From Notospermus geniculatus (lineage: Eukaryota > Nemertea > Pilidiophora > Heteronemertea > Lineidae), in NCBI GenBank assembly GCA_002633025.1, contig NMRB01001186.1, forward strand, positions 3,294-67,293: a stretch of DNA of 64,000 bases, given 5' to 3'. The position numbers were made by a program, and so were the translations under genes. Shown here piece by piece: positions 13,801-27,210 of this stretch. The number at the start of each line of letters is the position of its first letter. Position 1 is the stretch's first letter. The notes beneath the pieces were generated by a model. The model did no database searches. It was not told the origin of the DNA and saw nothing but the letters and a program-made list of their open reading frames with translations.

Positions 13801-16800
13801 AGACAAAATGGGAAGTAGCACCAACCCAGTTGTGATGAAAAATGTATGGTCAACTGGTCATGCAAATGTCAGCACTTCACTCCACACAGTCGTGGGTTTG
13901 TGGTCCCAGGAAAATCTAGCACCAGTTTGATGCCTGGTCATCAGGTCCACATCTCAAAAGAGGGGGGGGGGTCACCTGTACTAGCAGAGTACAGATTTTC
14001 TAGAGAACAAGGTTTCCTTCAACACTTCTTTTACATTATCTCTCTCTCGCAGTTATATTTGAAGTTCAGTACTTCATTCAACATTTTTATCTATGCAGCA
14101 ACACGGCCTTGAAATTCTCATATTTCTAGGAGTTCATCCCATAACTGCCCAAAGCAATAACAATACAAAAATTTCAGTTCATTGCCATTGCCATCACATG
14201 ACACAAGATCAAGATATAAAAAAACAACTTTTTTTCGCATTTACATCGATCAAGTTATGATGTTGATGTTAGTTATTGCTGTTCTGTACTGCAACTGACA
14301 AAAAAACACAACTTTTTTATTGGGGAAAATACATTGACTTTAGCTACCGGTATTTGTTTATTGAGTATCTTTAAAGGTATGTATATCAAATGTCTTAACC
14401 CTTTTTGGACCAGAATACCTGCCAGATTTCTATTTTTACCAGCAATGGTCCAAAACACATTAGATAACAACTAGACTTCCACATTGTCCAAGGGGAGACC
14501 ACAGGGACTTGAAGCAAAAGTTGTGTGATTGTTTGATTGTAAATATGTTTATTATGATCAGAGAGAGTACTATTGGCACCCTCGACGGACAACACACGCC
14601 CCTAGGTATGCACCCCAAGAAAACTTGGGGTGCATACCTAGGGGCGTGTGTTGTCCGTCGAGGGTGCCAATAGTACTCTCTCTGATCATAATAAACATAT
14701 TTACAATCAAACAATCACACAACTTTTGCTTCAAGTCCCTGTGGGGGAGACAGGACAAAAGCAGGGTCAGAGAAACACAATGTAATTGATAAGTCTGATG
14801 TCATTCGGCCAGTTTGCTATTCCAATGCATAAACTTAATCCCTATTACATGTCTAATTGATCATATTATATAATGGGTAATACACTTCTCTGGTAATGTT
14901 GGCATTGGGCTTCTGGTGACATTTTAAAAATTTCGTGACGTTCTAAGACCACTAACTGGTGGCGGCCTCTCATGGCAGTGAAGTCTCCCACTGAATGAGA
15001 AAGAATCGTTTCAACCATTTGGGGCTGAGTTTTCTGGCAAAGTTCAGGCGACCCTAAAGACACTCCTTCAAGTATTTATTTCAACCTCTGTCATCAGGAC
15101 GCCTCCAATATTATATATGAATGAACTGATTCTTTCAGTCACAATGGTGTCTTTGATAGGGAGGTCCTGCTATGTAGTTATAATCACTGAAACTCCATCC
15201 CTCCTGTATACAAGGCAGCCAGCTTCAAATATTTCATGTGTATCAGGTACTTAGGAAAACGTACAGCATCTTCTTCAAGCTTGTGCCAAGAAATAAGACC
15301 CTGATCAGGAAGCTTTTAGAAAACATAAGCCTGCAACCCAATCCACCTTGTCCCACCTGTTATAACTGGAGGTTGCTGAACTGAAGTGTTCATTACAACA
15401 TACAGCAAATTGTATTATAAGTTTTGATCCCACACCATGCAATGATGCATCCACACAGCATTCTGAGGTGTGGCTCAATGGGCACTCAGTTGCAGCACAG
15501 AAAGTTGAGGTAAATGACAGATAAATGGTCCCAGTGAATAGAAGTTTGTCTTCTTTTGTAGAGGAAAACCTATAATTGACTCCCACAAAGGTTGTCTCAG
15601 GCTACAGATTTGGAAATATACCCAGCAAATCTTAGGTTGGCTGCCAGCAAAAACAACTGCAATACCCTTCTCCTCACACAGCTGCAGTGGAACCCTCCAT
15701 GTCCGTACATGAAGGGAAGTCTCCACAAGTACATCACCGCATAAATCATGCAAATTTAATGAAACAATTTGTTATCTCTCAGGATATGTACAACTTCACA
15801 ACCCCAGGGACAAACTACTCCATCTCGACGGCTTAAATTGCCATCACACGGCAACCACAAATCCTGCGATTGATGACCAAGGGCAGCCAATCAAGTTACA
15901 TGTGACATGCCCAGAATGAACACTGGTGGTATGTTCAGAGAGAGCACTGCTTCCTGAAGGGAGCTGAAGACTGAAGAGAACACGTAAGGTAAAGTGCTAC
16001 AATTCTAGCCCCCGAGTGGAAAAATGGCCAGCATTGCAAAATGTATACTCCGGGGCTAAAATTGTACCGGGGCTAGAATTGTACCACTTTACCTTTGCCG
16101 GTACTGCCAACGTCATTGGCTCAAAGCGTGTCATACCCAATGCATGCAATGTGGTGGTATTGTTGGTGTTGGTGTTGGCGGTGGCAGTGTTCTCCATCAG
16201 GGCATTCTCCCGAGGTATCTGAATTAATTCAGGTCACCATTAGAGCACCTTCAAGGTCGTCTTCCAACTGATGCATTCTTATGATATGAGAAATGACTTT
16301 AGGGAAGATTAGCCACAATTTCAATGAAGAATCAACTCCAAGGGTACTATACATCCAGGCTACTATGTATAACAATTCAATCGAAGACAAAATCATCACT
16401 TTTGCAACCAGGTACATTGTACCACCAGGAATAAGGTAAATTCAACAGAAATCGTGGCCTGGATGTCTGCCATGCATGTTCTCCATCCCCACACCAGGGG
16501 ATTCCGCTGTACAGCTGAGGGAATCTCTGGGATCAACCAATCTGTTGAAATATAAACCATCATCACAGCCAGAGGCAAATTCCGATAAATACAGTAAAGT
16601 TCACTAAGCACAAAACAGCACGACTTGTGGGATTTTGACTCAGATATTTCAACATAGACATCTAGGTATACTGTACAGCTTTCTGGCCATCTCGCCCTCC
16701 CATAGCAGGGCTTTGGTCTTGCTCCTCTTCATACATATGAAGAGGAGTGAGGTGATAACCCCTGCTGTGGGAGGATGCGCCATCTGGGAATCTTGATGAA

Positions 16801-19800
16801 AACTTGTCAGAACATTCATCCAACATCCAGTTAAGAGTCCAAAATTCCATCTGTCTTTTGGTTACAGCTGTAGCTATCCATATTTTCCTCCGTCTGCAAC
16901 TCTGTCCTTTTCCAATCGACAGCCATGCATGCCAAGTGACTGCGAAGACAAACTGATTTTGCCGTCGCCTGAGCTGCTATGAATACTGATCCACGGTCAA
17001 TCCACGACAGGAAGCGATGGTCACATTGGGCTGGCTAGGTAGGAAGAAGCCACAGGAAATGGCAATCAAGATGGCCAAGGGTTCAAATTGGCACTGACGT
17101 CCTAATCAGGGCAATTAGACTGATGAACAGATCAAAGTGCTTTGGTTTGTCCCAGGCAGTTCAGACCTTGATTTTTCACGAGGCAGAATTGGGCCCTGCA
17201 TAATATCCAGGCTGTTCGAAAGGTCTCTCAAGTCACTGAGCCTGTTCTTTGAAAGGTACAGCACGTATCTACGGCAAAAAGAAAGTAAAAACATTTGCTT
17301 GTTGTTACTACCCAATGTCTATACACTCCTTTTGTTAACGTAAGGTGATTTCAACACCCATATTTAGACAGTAATTGTTCAGTTAAATGCCAAGATACCG
17401 CCAACGGCTATCAATAAAATTCCACCGATGAGCATCCACCTTGTCATTGTAAATGATATCAAATTGATTTGATAGCCAATACTGAAAATGTACAACATAC
17501 CGCTCTAAATGGACACCTCTGCCAGCAGGGCTGTACCCTCTGAAAGAGAACACTTTTCAGGGCTGAACCAGCCTTCCGCCCTAATGGTATAAACGCCCTC
17601 ATGATTTTGACACCTTCATTGATGAGGCCAAGAAGTGTCGGTTTTATAGAGGTATTTCTGTAACTGAGAACTGTTGCAAAATGAACAAGCATTCCTTCCA
17701 CCTTATTGGCATTTGAAAGGCTATAATTTGATGATACGAAACTGCCTGCAGCTGAAAATCAGACTGCAATATTGAACATCGATCAACTTCGATCATTAGA
17801 TGCATTATCAGATATGTTGTGAAAAACTATGTACAACACTCCATGGAAAGTTGAGCGGTCTGTTCTGCGTGACCCGGGACACGTGGGAGAGGCGTCAGTT
17901 CGCACCCCCACAGAATCGAAATAGATCAAGGAGAATGCTTCAGGTTTCCAAAGGCAAGTTTTGATGGGCGGAAACACAGTACAACAGTATCGTTCTGTGC
18001 AGCAAGAATAGGCTACAGTGTATGGTATACACGGCAGAAAGAGTTCAACACGATAATTCGTAGCAAGAATAACCACATGGGACTCATCACGTCCTAATGC
18101 AAACAACCCCTGCTTGAAAAATCACACCATCAAACTCATCCCCTGTGGAACTCCGTCATGGCAACCACGCAACTGCACTCCAAACACAAGTTAGTTGTAG
18201 TCACTTGAGAGTTTGATTGGAATTCTACTATTTATCTATATTAGCTACATCGCCTCTCCTTTGTGAGACCACACGAGGTAGATATATCGGTGGAATGAAA
18301 CTGGTTCCGATACAGATCAGTCTATGCCCGGTTAAGATGGAGGCAGAAGTTACAAGCAGGTTAATGAGAGACGTCAGCGGTCATAGCACATCATAAAATT
18401 TGATGTCACAGAGAAGAAATGCAGTATGATGTCATCCATAATGACGTGGAATGGAAGCCATGACTTTACGTCTGTGCCATCACATTTCGTGACCTTCTAG
18501 GATCCCTAACAGGCGGTGTCTAACAGCCTTCCTTTGTATTACATGCAATTAGTTGACAGATACCTAAATGTATCAGGAGATACATCCGCAATCAAGATGT
18601 TACAAAACAGAGACACCTCGAGACATGTGATCTTGAGTCCCAGCTGAGAAGTAGTGCTGCAGTCGTCAAAATGTATCACGACACAAGCTTGACTTTGTGT
18701 CAGAAACAGTGCTTTTTGGATATTTACTTATCGAAAGAACCAACGTCAAGCATGACTTAATTCAGCCGCACTAAACCAACTGAACTTATCGACAGTTTGA
18801 TGCTTAACTTATCCTGTAAAATAATTGTCCAATTATTCTGCTCCGATGGTCAGTTCAGCATGGTAGCTGGTTCCAACATGTCTCGACATCATTGAGTAAA
18901 CTTGGTGATTTTTATTGAATCAAGTGAAGCCAGTAACTGAATTAAGGTGCAGAGCTCTGATCAGCCAATCTTCAAATATTGGACTTGGATAAGAACCAAT
19001 GAAGGGAGAGTGGAGACGTTTTGTTGCCATGACTTGCCAAACAGGAGGACATTTGCGTCATGCACTTTAGCCATAGCCAGGTCAGATATTGTGGAACAGA
19101 CTCTAAGAAATCCATAAAAAATCCACAGCCTGAGGCATCATCATTATAATTGTTTATATTTTGCAGAAAAAATTGTATCAGAGCAAAACGTGGGTGTGGT
19201 GCTAACCCTCGGTAACGTCCTTAATTGCATGTAGAGTTGTTGCGAAGCAACTCAGAAGATTTAGCCCAATGAGAAAGTCTGTATTCAGTGATAAAAGATG
19301 ATGGAAGTGGCAATATACGTACAATTTCTGTAGTGCATGAAGTCCCTTGAATGCACCATGTTTGAGTATTGTGAGCCTGTTTCCCTTCAGTGACCTGCAA
19401 TGAGAAGAAAGGGAAGAAAATTTAGATGGTGATTTGCTGACAACCCACAATTTAGGACACCTACCGGCAGCAGTCGGTCCCAAATCAGATGAACCAGAAA
19501 GGGGTTAAAACCAGGACCAACTTATCTGTCAATGAACTTGTGTTGCTCTGTCGCCCAACGAGTCACGCTATCAGAATGACTAATCGCGACATGCGCGAGC
19601 AACCATTGGATGGGTGTATTATGAAATTGTAATCATCAAATGCACATAATATGCAGTCGAGATGGATCAGTAAGTTATTCAATAGAAACGGAATGAATTG
19701 CGAGGCAGGTAACTCAAGTCCTTTTATAATACTGTCCATGTAATCTGCATTCGGTCAAAATACAGAGGTCTAGAGGTCTGCCACTAGAACCTGGGTCAGC

Positions 19801-22800
19801 CATGTCAGATTAGATGACAAAACAGCTTTAAAGGTAGAAACTGAGCCATTTTTGCCTATCAGTAAACATTGTAAGTTGATGCAGGGCCTGTGGCTTGCCC
19901 TAGGCATCTTTCTAAATGTACCGTAAGAAATGCAACAAATGATCAATTATAAACTTCCCAACTGCTACACCAGCATGATTAAAAGCTCCCTGGATTAGAC
20001 GATTTTATGTCACTCTTACTTTAAGAGAGAGGGAGGCATCTCCTGACTGGATCAATGGGGTCGATAGAAACCTAAGGGGCCTGTATCAAAAGGTCATGAA
20101 CGGAACCTTGAGATTTCTCAGGTTATCATTTGTGACCCGTGACAGCAAAATGAGTCGGAATGCGCACAGAAGACCCAACAGGTCCAAGGTGACAGCAATG
20201 GTTTGTTGATTTCAGGATTGTCTGCCCATTGTGAAATTTGACATCGTCCATTTCTGTAATTGTTGTCATCTTGGGTCTTCTTTCCGGCGCATTCCGACTC
20301 ATTTTGCTGTCACGGGTCACATTTTTCCATCCAAAATACCTCAGATTCAGAAGGGGCCACAATTAACTCAAAGCAACCTGTAAGGTGTAGCTTGACATGC
20401 TTGAGTTACCAGATATGGATAACTATGCAACAAATTTGAAGTGTCTAGGTCACGCGTCCAACGATCTCACTTATAGACATGAAGTACATGTATACATAAA
20501 TGTGATTGATCGAAGAAGATAGTTTATCTCATGGGGTACCTTATAAGCAATAGTAAAGTTTTCATATTAGGCAATTCTCTTGATTTCTCGTCCATTAATA
20601 TTGGAAAAGAAGCCCATTTGCATGCTAAAAAAGTGTAACAGGAGGATTGCTCAACTTTCGCAGAGTCATGCAAAATAATCTGCCCCAAAACAATACAGTA
20701 GGGAATAACATGAAATCATTTGAGACTGGGTATTCCAACAATATTTGTGAAGAAATTTAATGAGAAAACATGGCGGGTATGTTCTTACTCATTGTATATT
20801 CAAATGAGGCAAACTTTTAGCATACTACTCCCAAAGGGGATTACATACACCACCTTTTTCGCCCCTTAACGCCACAAAAGTTCCAACAGGTTGGTAAAAA
20901 TTCCTCTGTGTATTTACCGAGCGTATTACCATAAATTCAGGCATCCGTGTTCTTGCATCCATTTTTTGTATCAGATTGAATCTCAAATGCTCGAAATGAA
21001 AATAAGACGGGAAAAATAATCCCAGTTGTCGAGTAGTTTGTGGCAATATTCCCTAACTACCGAATGAAGATTTTGCTTACGAGACGCATCCCAATTGGAA
21101 GCTGTCATTTGCATAAATTAACATTAGTTATCGTTATCCCAGTTTTCTCGACTTTTTAAAAACTTTCCAAAAAAATTTAAAGAACTTTGTGCATAATCAA
21201 GTAACAACAGGCACGATCAGCATTTTCTTTGCAGGGGTACAACCAGAGAGAATGTGCCTACCGATACTTGAACTTGGTTCCACGCCACCCTGCAAGTCTA
21301 CTCTGAGACCTCCTCTTGTAGATGTCTCTGCCAGGAGGACACCCCTCTCTAAAGGACACCGAAGTGTTATCGGATCGGCAGTTTCGATTCACGACATCTA
21401 CCATGACTGTCAATCCAGAGGACAGCATTTGTCACCCCAAATTTTCAGGCTGCCATCTGTCAACTCAGGTGTTCAAATCCATGGCCTGGGTAGATTTCCA
21501 AATTCAATTCCAAATCATATTTGGAAACCGGCTTCAAGACTGAACCAGGTAACCTAATTGGCCGCCACAAGTCATGTGGTAATTTCCAAACTTATTATTG
21601 GTACTAACTTTGTTACTGAGTAATATGTTGCTATTTTGTCCTAGGTTTGATCTAGGTGGTATGTGTGATTTGATCATATCTGCAAGTTTCAGGTATTAGA
21701 GGTCATCAAAAGCATGTGACAGGATGACAGAGTTTGCGTTTTAATGCATGGCAGATTTTGTCAACGCCTCATTCTGGATAATCCACTGATCCGCAATCAC
21801 TTTTATGCCAAGTGAAGCTCTGGATGCTGCCAGTCCCTCAAATCAGACTGCACCATGAACATTCCCCCAACCTGTTGCTGGAAACAAGCACCATCAAATT
21901 CTGCAATAGGTTTTAAATACAGCACCCCACGCCGCCATTTAGCTTGCATTTTGAGAACCGATTGCTGGCAACCCGGTGGAACCCCGCTTGCAAATAACAA
22001 ATACACGCACCGTCTACATCTACACCAGATTCCGACCGGTGAATCCATCTCTACTGACTTGTTTCCCCGCAGATAGGAATGTTTGCAGCGGATACGTTTT
22101 CTTGAGGAAGATCTGCACCTTGTGACTCAACCAGGTGGATCCACAACATTCGCTGGAGAAGTTTAGACACAATGTTAGAATCTCCCAAAGGCTTCCGATG
22201 TTTCATCTCAATTTTCATAACATTAGTGCCACCTGTTTTTTACCTTGATGTACGTTGGGCGGCATGTAAGATGAACCCTGGTGTGTACCTCATGCAGGAA
22301 GGCGTACAGATGCACAGCCGAGTTGGATTGGAATGATTTCCCAATCGGTAAGGGAAATATGTTCGCCAAATGATGGATGAATGGTTTGCAGGAACTAATT
22401 CTTACATCTTCTTCAGAGATGTCAATTTTTTGCATTTTTTCCACGGGGTGCTGTGCTGCAACCTGGCATTGCCTGGCAACCATCAGATCTTCAACCACAG
22501 CGACGGAAGACTTACCGAATACCCACTTGATGTTGGCCTGCAGGGCCCTCAGCTCTATAGATGCAAGTAAGAATGATCAAGCATTCAACCCTTGAACTTT
22601 GGGCAACTGCCCAACAACATTGACTTTAGAACTGCTTTTTCATCACGAAATTGCTGAAGAGAAAACGCAATTATGCCAAATTGCAGAAATCTCAATGTGA
22701 CCTGATTCATGTTGATGATCGGCCGCATAGCAACGGCAATTCAACTATAATCACAGACCTGAAAGGGTGTTGTCAAGGTACGCCGTAATAATTGTAAGAC

Positions 22801-24941
22801 AAGAACACTGGATCGAACTGGTCGATACATCATCAATAATGGCGACAGAATTAGAGCGAGATTGACGATTGTCAATCATCCGAGGGGAAAAACACATCGT
22901 GCAGGATTATGCGGATGTTATTGCGACATATCGGACAAAAAATCTGCAATAACTGCGTCCAGTGACTGAATGTGGAGCCAAGCGTTGAAATGCAGGTCTG
23001 CAGCCACCTCACGCAGATACACCATCAGGCAAAAGTCAGCGATTTCTGCTTTACATCATGTAGTATAACCTCGAGCCAAACAACTGACACTGATGATGCC
23101 GATGCGTAGATATGAAGGCATAAACCAGAGGCCCAGAGATTCCGGGATAAGCCAACCTGACAAAGGCTGTTTTATTTTCCAAGTCAAACAGACTCCAAGC
23201 GATCACACAGGTTGAAGCTGTAAATCACAGTGCCACCTAGTGGTGATTCCTGGATTTCTATTTCGGAAATGCAGAACAGCGACACACCTGTGTACTGACA
23301 GGTAAACATTCACAATGTCAGGAAAATGATGATTCCATCCGGTGGCTGGATGGTAGGCTTCATTTAAACCATCATCGACGTGGACGGAGGCCATTGTGCC
23401 GGTTATAGAAGTCACCGTGTCCAATTATAAGTGACTTTAGTCATGGTTCATGGATTATCGATAGTTGTGACAAACAGCGCTCATTAATGTTCTGCATCGC
23501 GAACGTATGAGTAAGAGTCGACGGAGATTTGACCTTGAACTAGCAGCTTACCGTCATCTGGCTCAGCACAGCGATGCAATAGACTGGACCGTGCGTGCAT
23601 ATGATGTAGGCACTTGACTACAATAAGATACAAGAATAGCTCAATTTGGTTGGTAACAGCAGTCGAGCCAAGTTGGTGGTCTGGGAAGAAGTACTTATCG
23701 ATATTTGCATTGTCGTGAAAACGAGACTAATGAGGGTACTTCTGTCATACAGCAGCTGAATGTATGTTTACATGGAAAACAGTGTCGCATCTGTTGAATA
23801 TTTCCACCGCTTGGGCCAGACGAATCATGATCAGAACGAAATCCTGTAATATAAAGTCATGCAAGCATACATGTATACGCATTGCTCAAAATAAAGTATT
23901 TGTTTTTGAAACTAAAAATTGTTCAAGAACATCGCCACACACATTGAGAAGTGGCTTGAAACAGGTTCAAGTACTCCTTCACCAACATTTCTTGAAGCTG
24001 CACCTAACTTCTCCACTAAAGCATAGCACTTGAAAAATACTCAAGCTGCAGTTCACTTGAAGAATAAATAAGTCAAGTGATTCGTTCAAGTTTCAGTGGT
24101 ACTTCATACTTACTGGAAAGACTAATTTTACTGCAGACTTCCGCTTCTTGCAATTTTCAACATTGGAATTCCAACTTTTGCATCAACTACATGTATGCAG
24201 TGGCCAACGACACTTTGTCTATATTGAGGGACATGTACAGACACAAACAGAGATTGAAGTTGTAACAAAATGATGCATGCCATTACAGACTGTCTATCAA
24301 AATCAAAGCTACACATGTAAACAGTAAATGGGACATACAGACCTTCTATCAAAGGTAACTAAATGACATCCATCAGGGTATGAATCATACCTTTATTCCA
24401 ATAAAAGCAATCAGAGGGTGGAGGGGGCAATGCCCCTCGAGGTATGGCTTTATCATGCTACTTTTATGACTACAGAAATTGAGCAATTGGGGGACCAGGC
24501 AAGGAGAGTGGGTAATGGAAGGATAATAAGGGCCAAATAATTGTTGTTATTACATGTACTTAGATAATCTATGGTGCACTAAGTGCATCTTCTAAGTGAC
24601 ACTTTGTTCGAACCACTCTCAAGCTGACTTCCAGTTTTCTGAAGCATTTGAGAAACCCTGTTCCGCAAAACTGTGCATATATAGCAGCATTGTAATCCTT
24701 TTGTTGGAAGAGAAAAAAGGGAATGTACTTACAGTTGTAATGTATCCAATGGCAGACTAATCAGGCGTATCTCTTCCAAGGACCGGAACTGAGCATTCGG
24801 CATCCCCGCACACACCACCTTACGGCCCTGCGAGATCGGGGATTCACGTGATCTGATTGTGGTACAGGTGCATCGTGAGGGACAAGCGTACGCCGTGGCA
24901 ATGCATGACGATATCCAAAGTAAAACGATTTTGAATTTCAT
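7670..24941 (-). CDS. Adhesion GPCR subfamily A (GPR124/GPR125-like), N-terminal half, 6 exons
   Basis: Six exons on the minus strand join in frame with GT-AG boundaries: 24733-24941 (signal peptide and LRRNT), 19323-19394, 12433-12504, 8423-8494, 8163-8234 (four LRRs of exactly 72 nt, all in the same phase) and 7670-7830 (LRRCT). The LRR exons carry LKGNRL, LSKNKI, LSENDL and LSKNQL cores. Junction residues LKRL-DFQSNLLMCDC and the LRRCT motif CDCHLQWIVKW...TRCAFPKG match the ADGRA2/ADGRA3 pattern (LRRNT, four LRRs, LRRCT), and repeat-by-repeat similarity to that family is good. In that family Ig, hormone-receptor, GAIN and seven-helix domains follow; vertebrate GPR124 is a Wnt7 co-receptor with Reck, and GPR125 acts in adhesion and planar polarity. 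I could not find the Ig exon in 1-7669, so the gene probably continues past the left edge. Another LRR-Ig receptor is possible but less likely. Confidence 0.78.
8565..8684. mobile_element. Short MITE with GCCCATATTCATAAAACC ends
   Basis: The first 20 or so bases (GGGCCCATATTCATAAAACC) recur inverted at the right end (GGTTTTATGAATATGGGCTC). The inner part is also roughly palindromic. The element is about 120 bp and non-coding. It sits in the intron just upstream of the LRR exon 8423-8494. Confidence 0.7.
10744..11184 (+). CDS. Unrecognised 146-codon open frame inside an intron of the ADGRA-like gene
   Basis: An uninterrupted ATG-to-stop frame of 146 codons lies antisense within the intron between the LRR exons at 12433 and 8494. 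The protein is Cys- and Leu-rich with no motif I recognise and no clear signal peptide. An AATAAA directly overlaps the stop region (about 11180). It could be an intron-nested single-exon gene, a decayed transposon fragment or chance. Its length is the only support. Confidence 0.2.
   Translation: MSEVIIDGSISLNGNVLLPTTPYVLNWSSLNIRQDIMVNIKSLDWALKCRSMNCQSNDPLIELLDFCDFMNFYSAISSAKVLVCLLCQADFQECITYGMKCLQDIPNSHKVIDHVDQSQVQILKIFPPLPVVEPTPLYKRELISIQ
14499..14744. repeat. Near-perfect 246-bp palindrome (121-bp arms, AAAA loop)
   Basis: Positions 14499-14619 are the reverse complement of 14624-14744 with no mismatch that I can see. The centre is CCAAG-AAAA-CTTGG. Both strands therefore encode the same 30-residue mirror peptide beginning MFDCKYVYYD. 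It could be a very young foldback MITE. It could also be an assembly or cloning hairpin artefact, since arms this perfect are unusual. Confidence 0.9.
15988..16093. mobile_element. Small MITE with GGTAAAGTG ends
   Basis: The left arm GGTAAAGTGCTACAATTCTA is mirrored by TAGAATTGTACCACTTTACC on the right. An inner copy of CTAAAATTGTACC lies next to it. The element is non-coding, about 106 bp, in an intron. Confidence 0.65.
20131..20321. mobile_element. MITE with TGTGACCCGTGACAGC ends
   Basis: Terminal inverted repeats TGTGACCCGTGACAGCAAAA and TTTTGCTGTCACGGGTCACA bound a 191-bp non-coding element. The inversion extends through GAGTCGGAATGCGC. The element at 59217-59418 shares the TGTGACCCG start and may be a relative. 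Confidence 0.75.
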
Positions 24942-26527
24942 GTTAACGCCTCAACGGGTCGTTGGGATACAGTCACCAAACGCTGCATTCTGGTGTTCGT
25001 GGTGTCATGGACTAAAGTCTTGTGGTCATGGATAATATCTGGAAATAAAAAGATTGAGAGTGTGACTTTAGTTTCAACATTTCAATCATGAGCAACTACA
25101 CGTACGTGCCTTCATTCTGGCATTGTCACTTTGAAACTCATTCCTGTGACCACAGGAAGCCCCAGCTTTCAGAGGTTAGAATATGTAAGTTGGTATGACA
25201 ACGCTCTTGCAGAACACAGCCACGAGCTGCAGCCATTACAGCTAGAGTGCGCATGAACCCCCTCTTTACATTTACAACCTATCATAAACACGCACATTCA
25301 GCTTCGAATAGGCCAGGGGCATAAAATCTAGCTGAAACAACTGCATAGAGTCATGAACGAGTTGCAAAATTGAGAATATAACAGTGATGGGAAGCAATGG
25401 TTTATGTTACATGTATATCTCCAACAGCCATTTTACCAACCAGGTTAGGAGGGGCCACATGCTGTCAAAAATTATATTTTCACATTTTCCATTTATTAGT
25501 ACTACACAGAAAATCGGCAGAAATATTAAGCGACAGCTAATCCAATGAGAAATAGCAGGCGAAACTCCGTTTTCACAAACTCCCCTAATACACACCAATA
25601 ATACACGCACATCAAATGCTCTCTTGTTCATCGTCAAGAGAATAGCACGGCACATCAGCAGGTGTCATATTCTATACCGACCCACATGAACAAGCTTGCG
25701 TACAGAGCGAAGGATGACCGACAGGAGGACAAGACAGGTCATTGTTAGTATAAATCTTATCGGGTGGATTTGTTTCAATACGGGAATGCACGATATTTCA
25801 ATGTACAAAGTATACAAGAGAACTGTTCTAGGCTTGAAACTTCCTTATTTGTTTGCATGGTGAATTCATACAAGAAAATATCTCATAAATCCGAACATTT
25901 TGGTCACAAAAACAACAGAAATCATTGGAAATTCTTGCACTTCAAAATGAAACGGTGAAATAGATACTTGGAATTTTGAGAGCGAGAGGAAAAAACAGAA
26001 ATGACTGGTCTCCTTCAAATGAAATACATCTTTTCGGGTTGACAAGCTCTCACCATTCATGAGGGTCATCGTTTATTGTATTCGGTCATAAACCCACGAA
26101 CTACACGGAATCCATTCAGTGCGACACTGGACACCGGGGAATCTCCTGCTGTTCATGAAAAGCAATGTTTATCATCAATTTGGTGAGAGGACAATAGACC
26201 TGTAGAGCTGGTGCCAAACTCGAAGGAGCCCTTCTGAGACAATTTAGAAAAGAATATGAGTTTTCTAAGCTGCTGTCAGAGATGCCACGATGATAGCTTT
26301 CATTCAGTCTATATTTAGTTTCCTAATCATTTATCGGCAGTGCCAATCCGTGGCATGCAAGCATGCAGTGATCTGCCCCAGCAGAGAAGGGTGGTCTGGG
26401 GTCACCTACAATGACCTACCCACAAGTTCGTGGGTAGCACGGGTGGTTCACGATAGACATTATAGAACAGTAGCATAAGGGCTACATGTACACCATCTGA
26501 CGGAGGGGTTCATGGCCCCAGTTTAGT
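24565..26527. repeat. Segmental duplication, copy 1 (5' region of the ADGRA-like gene)
   Basis: This block begins AATCTATGGTGCACTAAG and ends near CCCCAGTTTAGT. It recurs nearly base for base at 28352-30790. It contains the LRRNT exon and about 1.6 kb upstream of its ATG, presumably the 5' UTR or promoter. Differences between the copies are single bases and short indels. Confidence 0.9.
24733..24941 (-). CDS. First coding exon of the ADGRA-like gene: signal peptide and LRRNT
   Basis: The start ATG is at 24941. The first 18 or so residues form a hydrophobic signal peptide (MKFKIVLLWISSCIATAYA). An LRRNT cysteine cluster CPSRCTCTTIRS...KVVC follows, and then the first half of an LRR ending LPLDTLQL. 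The exon ends in a good donor (gtaagt) with two bases left over, the phase needed by the next LRR exon at 19394. The product should enter the secretory pathway. A second, truncated copy lies at 29096-29229. Confidence 0.78.
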
Positions 26528-26921
26528 TGTTGTGTCCACATGGAATGGAGAGTTTTGGGGCACCGAAATAAAGGGCCAGCAGCAACGACATGTTTTCAGT
26601 GCTACATTCTAACTAACTCTGATTTATTTCCAACAATAACAGCAATGTATACAAGGGGTTAACACGTTCGCTGCCAAGCCATTTTTTGTGACACCCACTG
26701 CCATTGCCGCCCCTTTTTTGATAATTTCATCACGCCGAAGTACGAGTCGTAGGATAAGACTGGGATCCCGGTCAGACAAACCGTCAATAAGTGATCCACC
26801 AGTAGAGTAGGCCTACTTATAGGCCTAGGCCAAATTTTTTTTTTAAATCAGCAATTTTGGAGCGTACAGGCAGACTGCATCATCACATAGGCCTAAATAT
26901 AGGCTTATATTGTACATAGCA

Positions 26922-27210
26922 TTGTGTGATTGCAGGTTTTAAAACATGCTGTACAAAAAGTAGGGGCCTATGTACATTCACTGTACATTCAGTGTTTGTT
27001 ATTAGGCCTACTTTGTGGGGAAAAATGGCCTTCTTTGGCAAGGTATCTAGGCCTAGGCCTAGCTATGGCCTATTTGCCATGTAGGTAGACCTAGATACCA
27101 GCCAAAGTCTGCCATTTTTTCCCAGAAGGTAGACCTAATAAAAAACACTGAATGTACAGTGAATGTACACCATTGATATACTGCATGTTTTAAAACCTGC
27201 AAATACACAA
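26922..27210. mobile_element. Imperfect 290-bp inverted repeat rich in GGCCTA
   Basis: Left end TTGTGTGATTGCAGGTTTTA pairs with right end TAAAACCTGCAAATACACAA. Inner segments such as GTACATTCACTGTACATTCA also pair. The centre lies near 27066. It is non-coding and probably a MITE. Confidence 0.65.

Noticed and set aside
14529-14714. Two 60-85-codon frames on opposite strands with nearly the same peptide
   Set aside because: They are mirror images produced by the palindrome, not genes.
17150-17270. A minus-strand LRR-like peptide (LYLSKNRLSDLRDLSNSLD) that could be a fifth LRR exon
   Set aside because: No acceptor and donor give a 72-nt exon in the right phase, and the four accepted LRR exons already match the family repeat for repeat.
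22525-22565. A short 38-nt minus-strand exon-like segment with good acceptor and donor (LRALQANIKWVF)
   Set aside because: Its length would break the phase between the LRRNT and first LRR exons, which join correctly without it.
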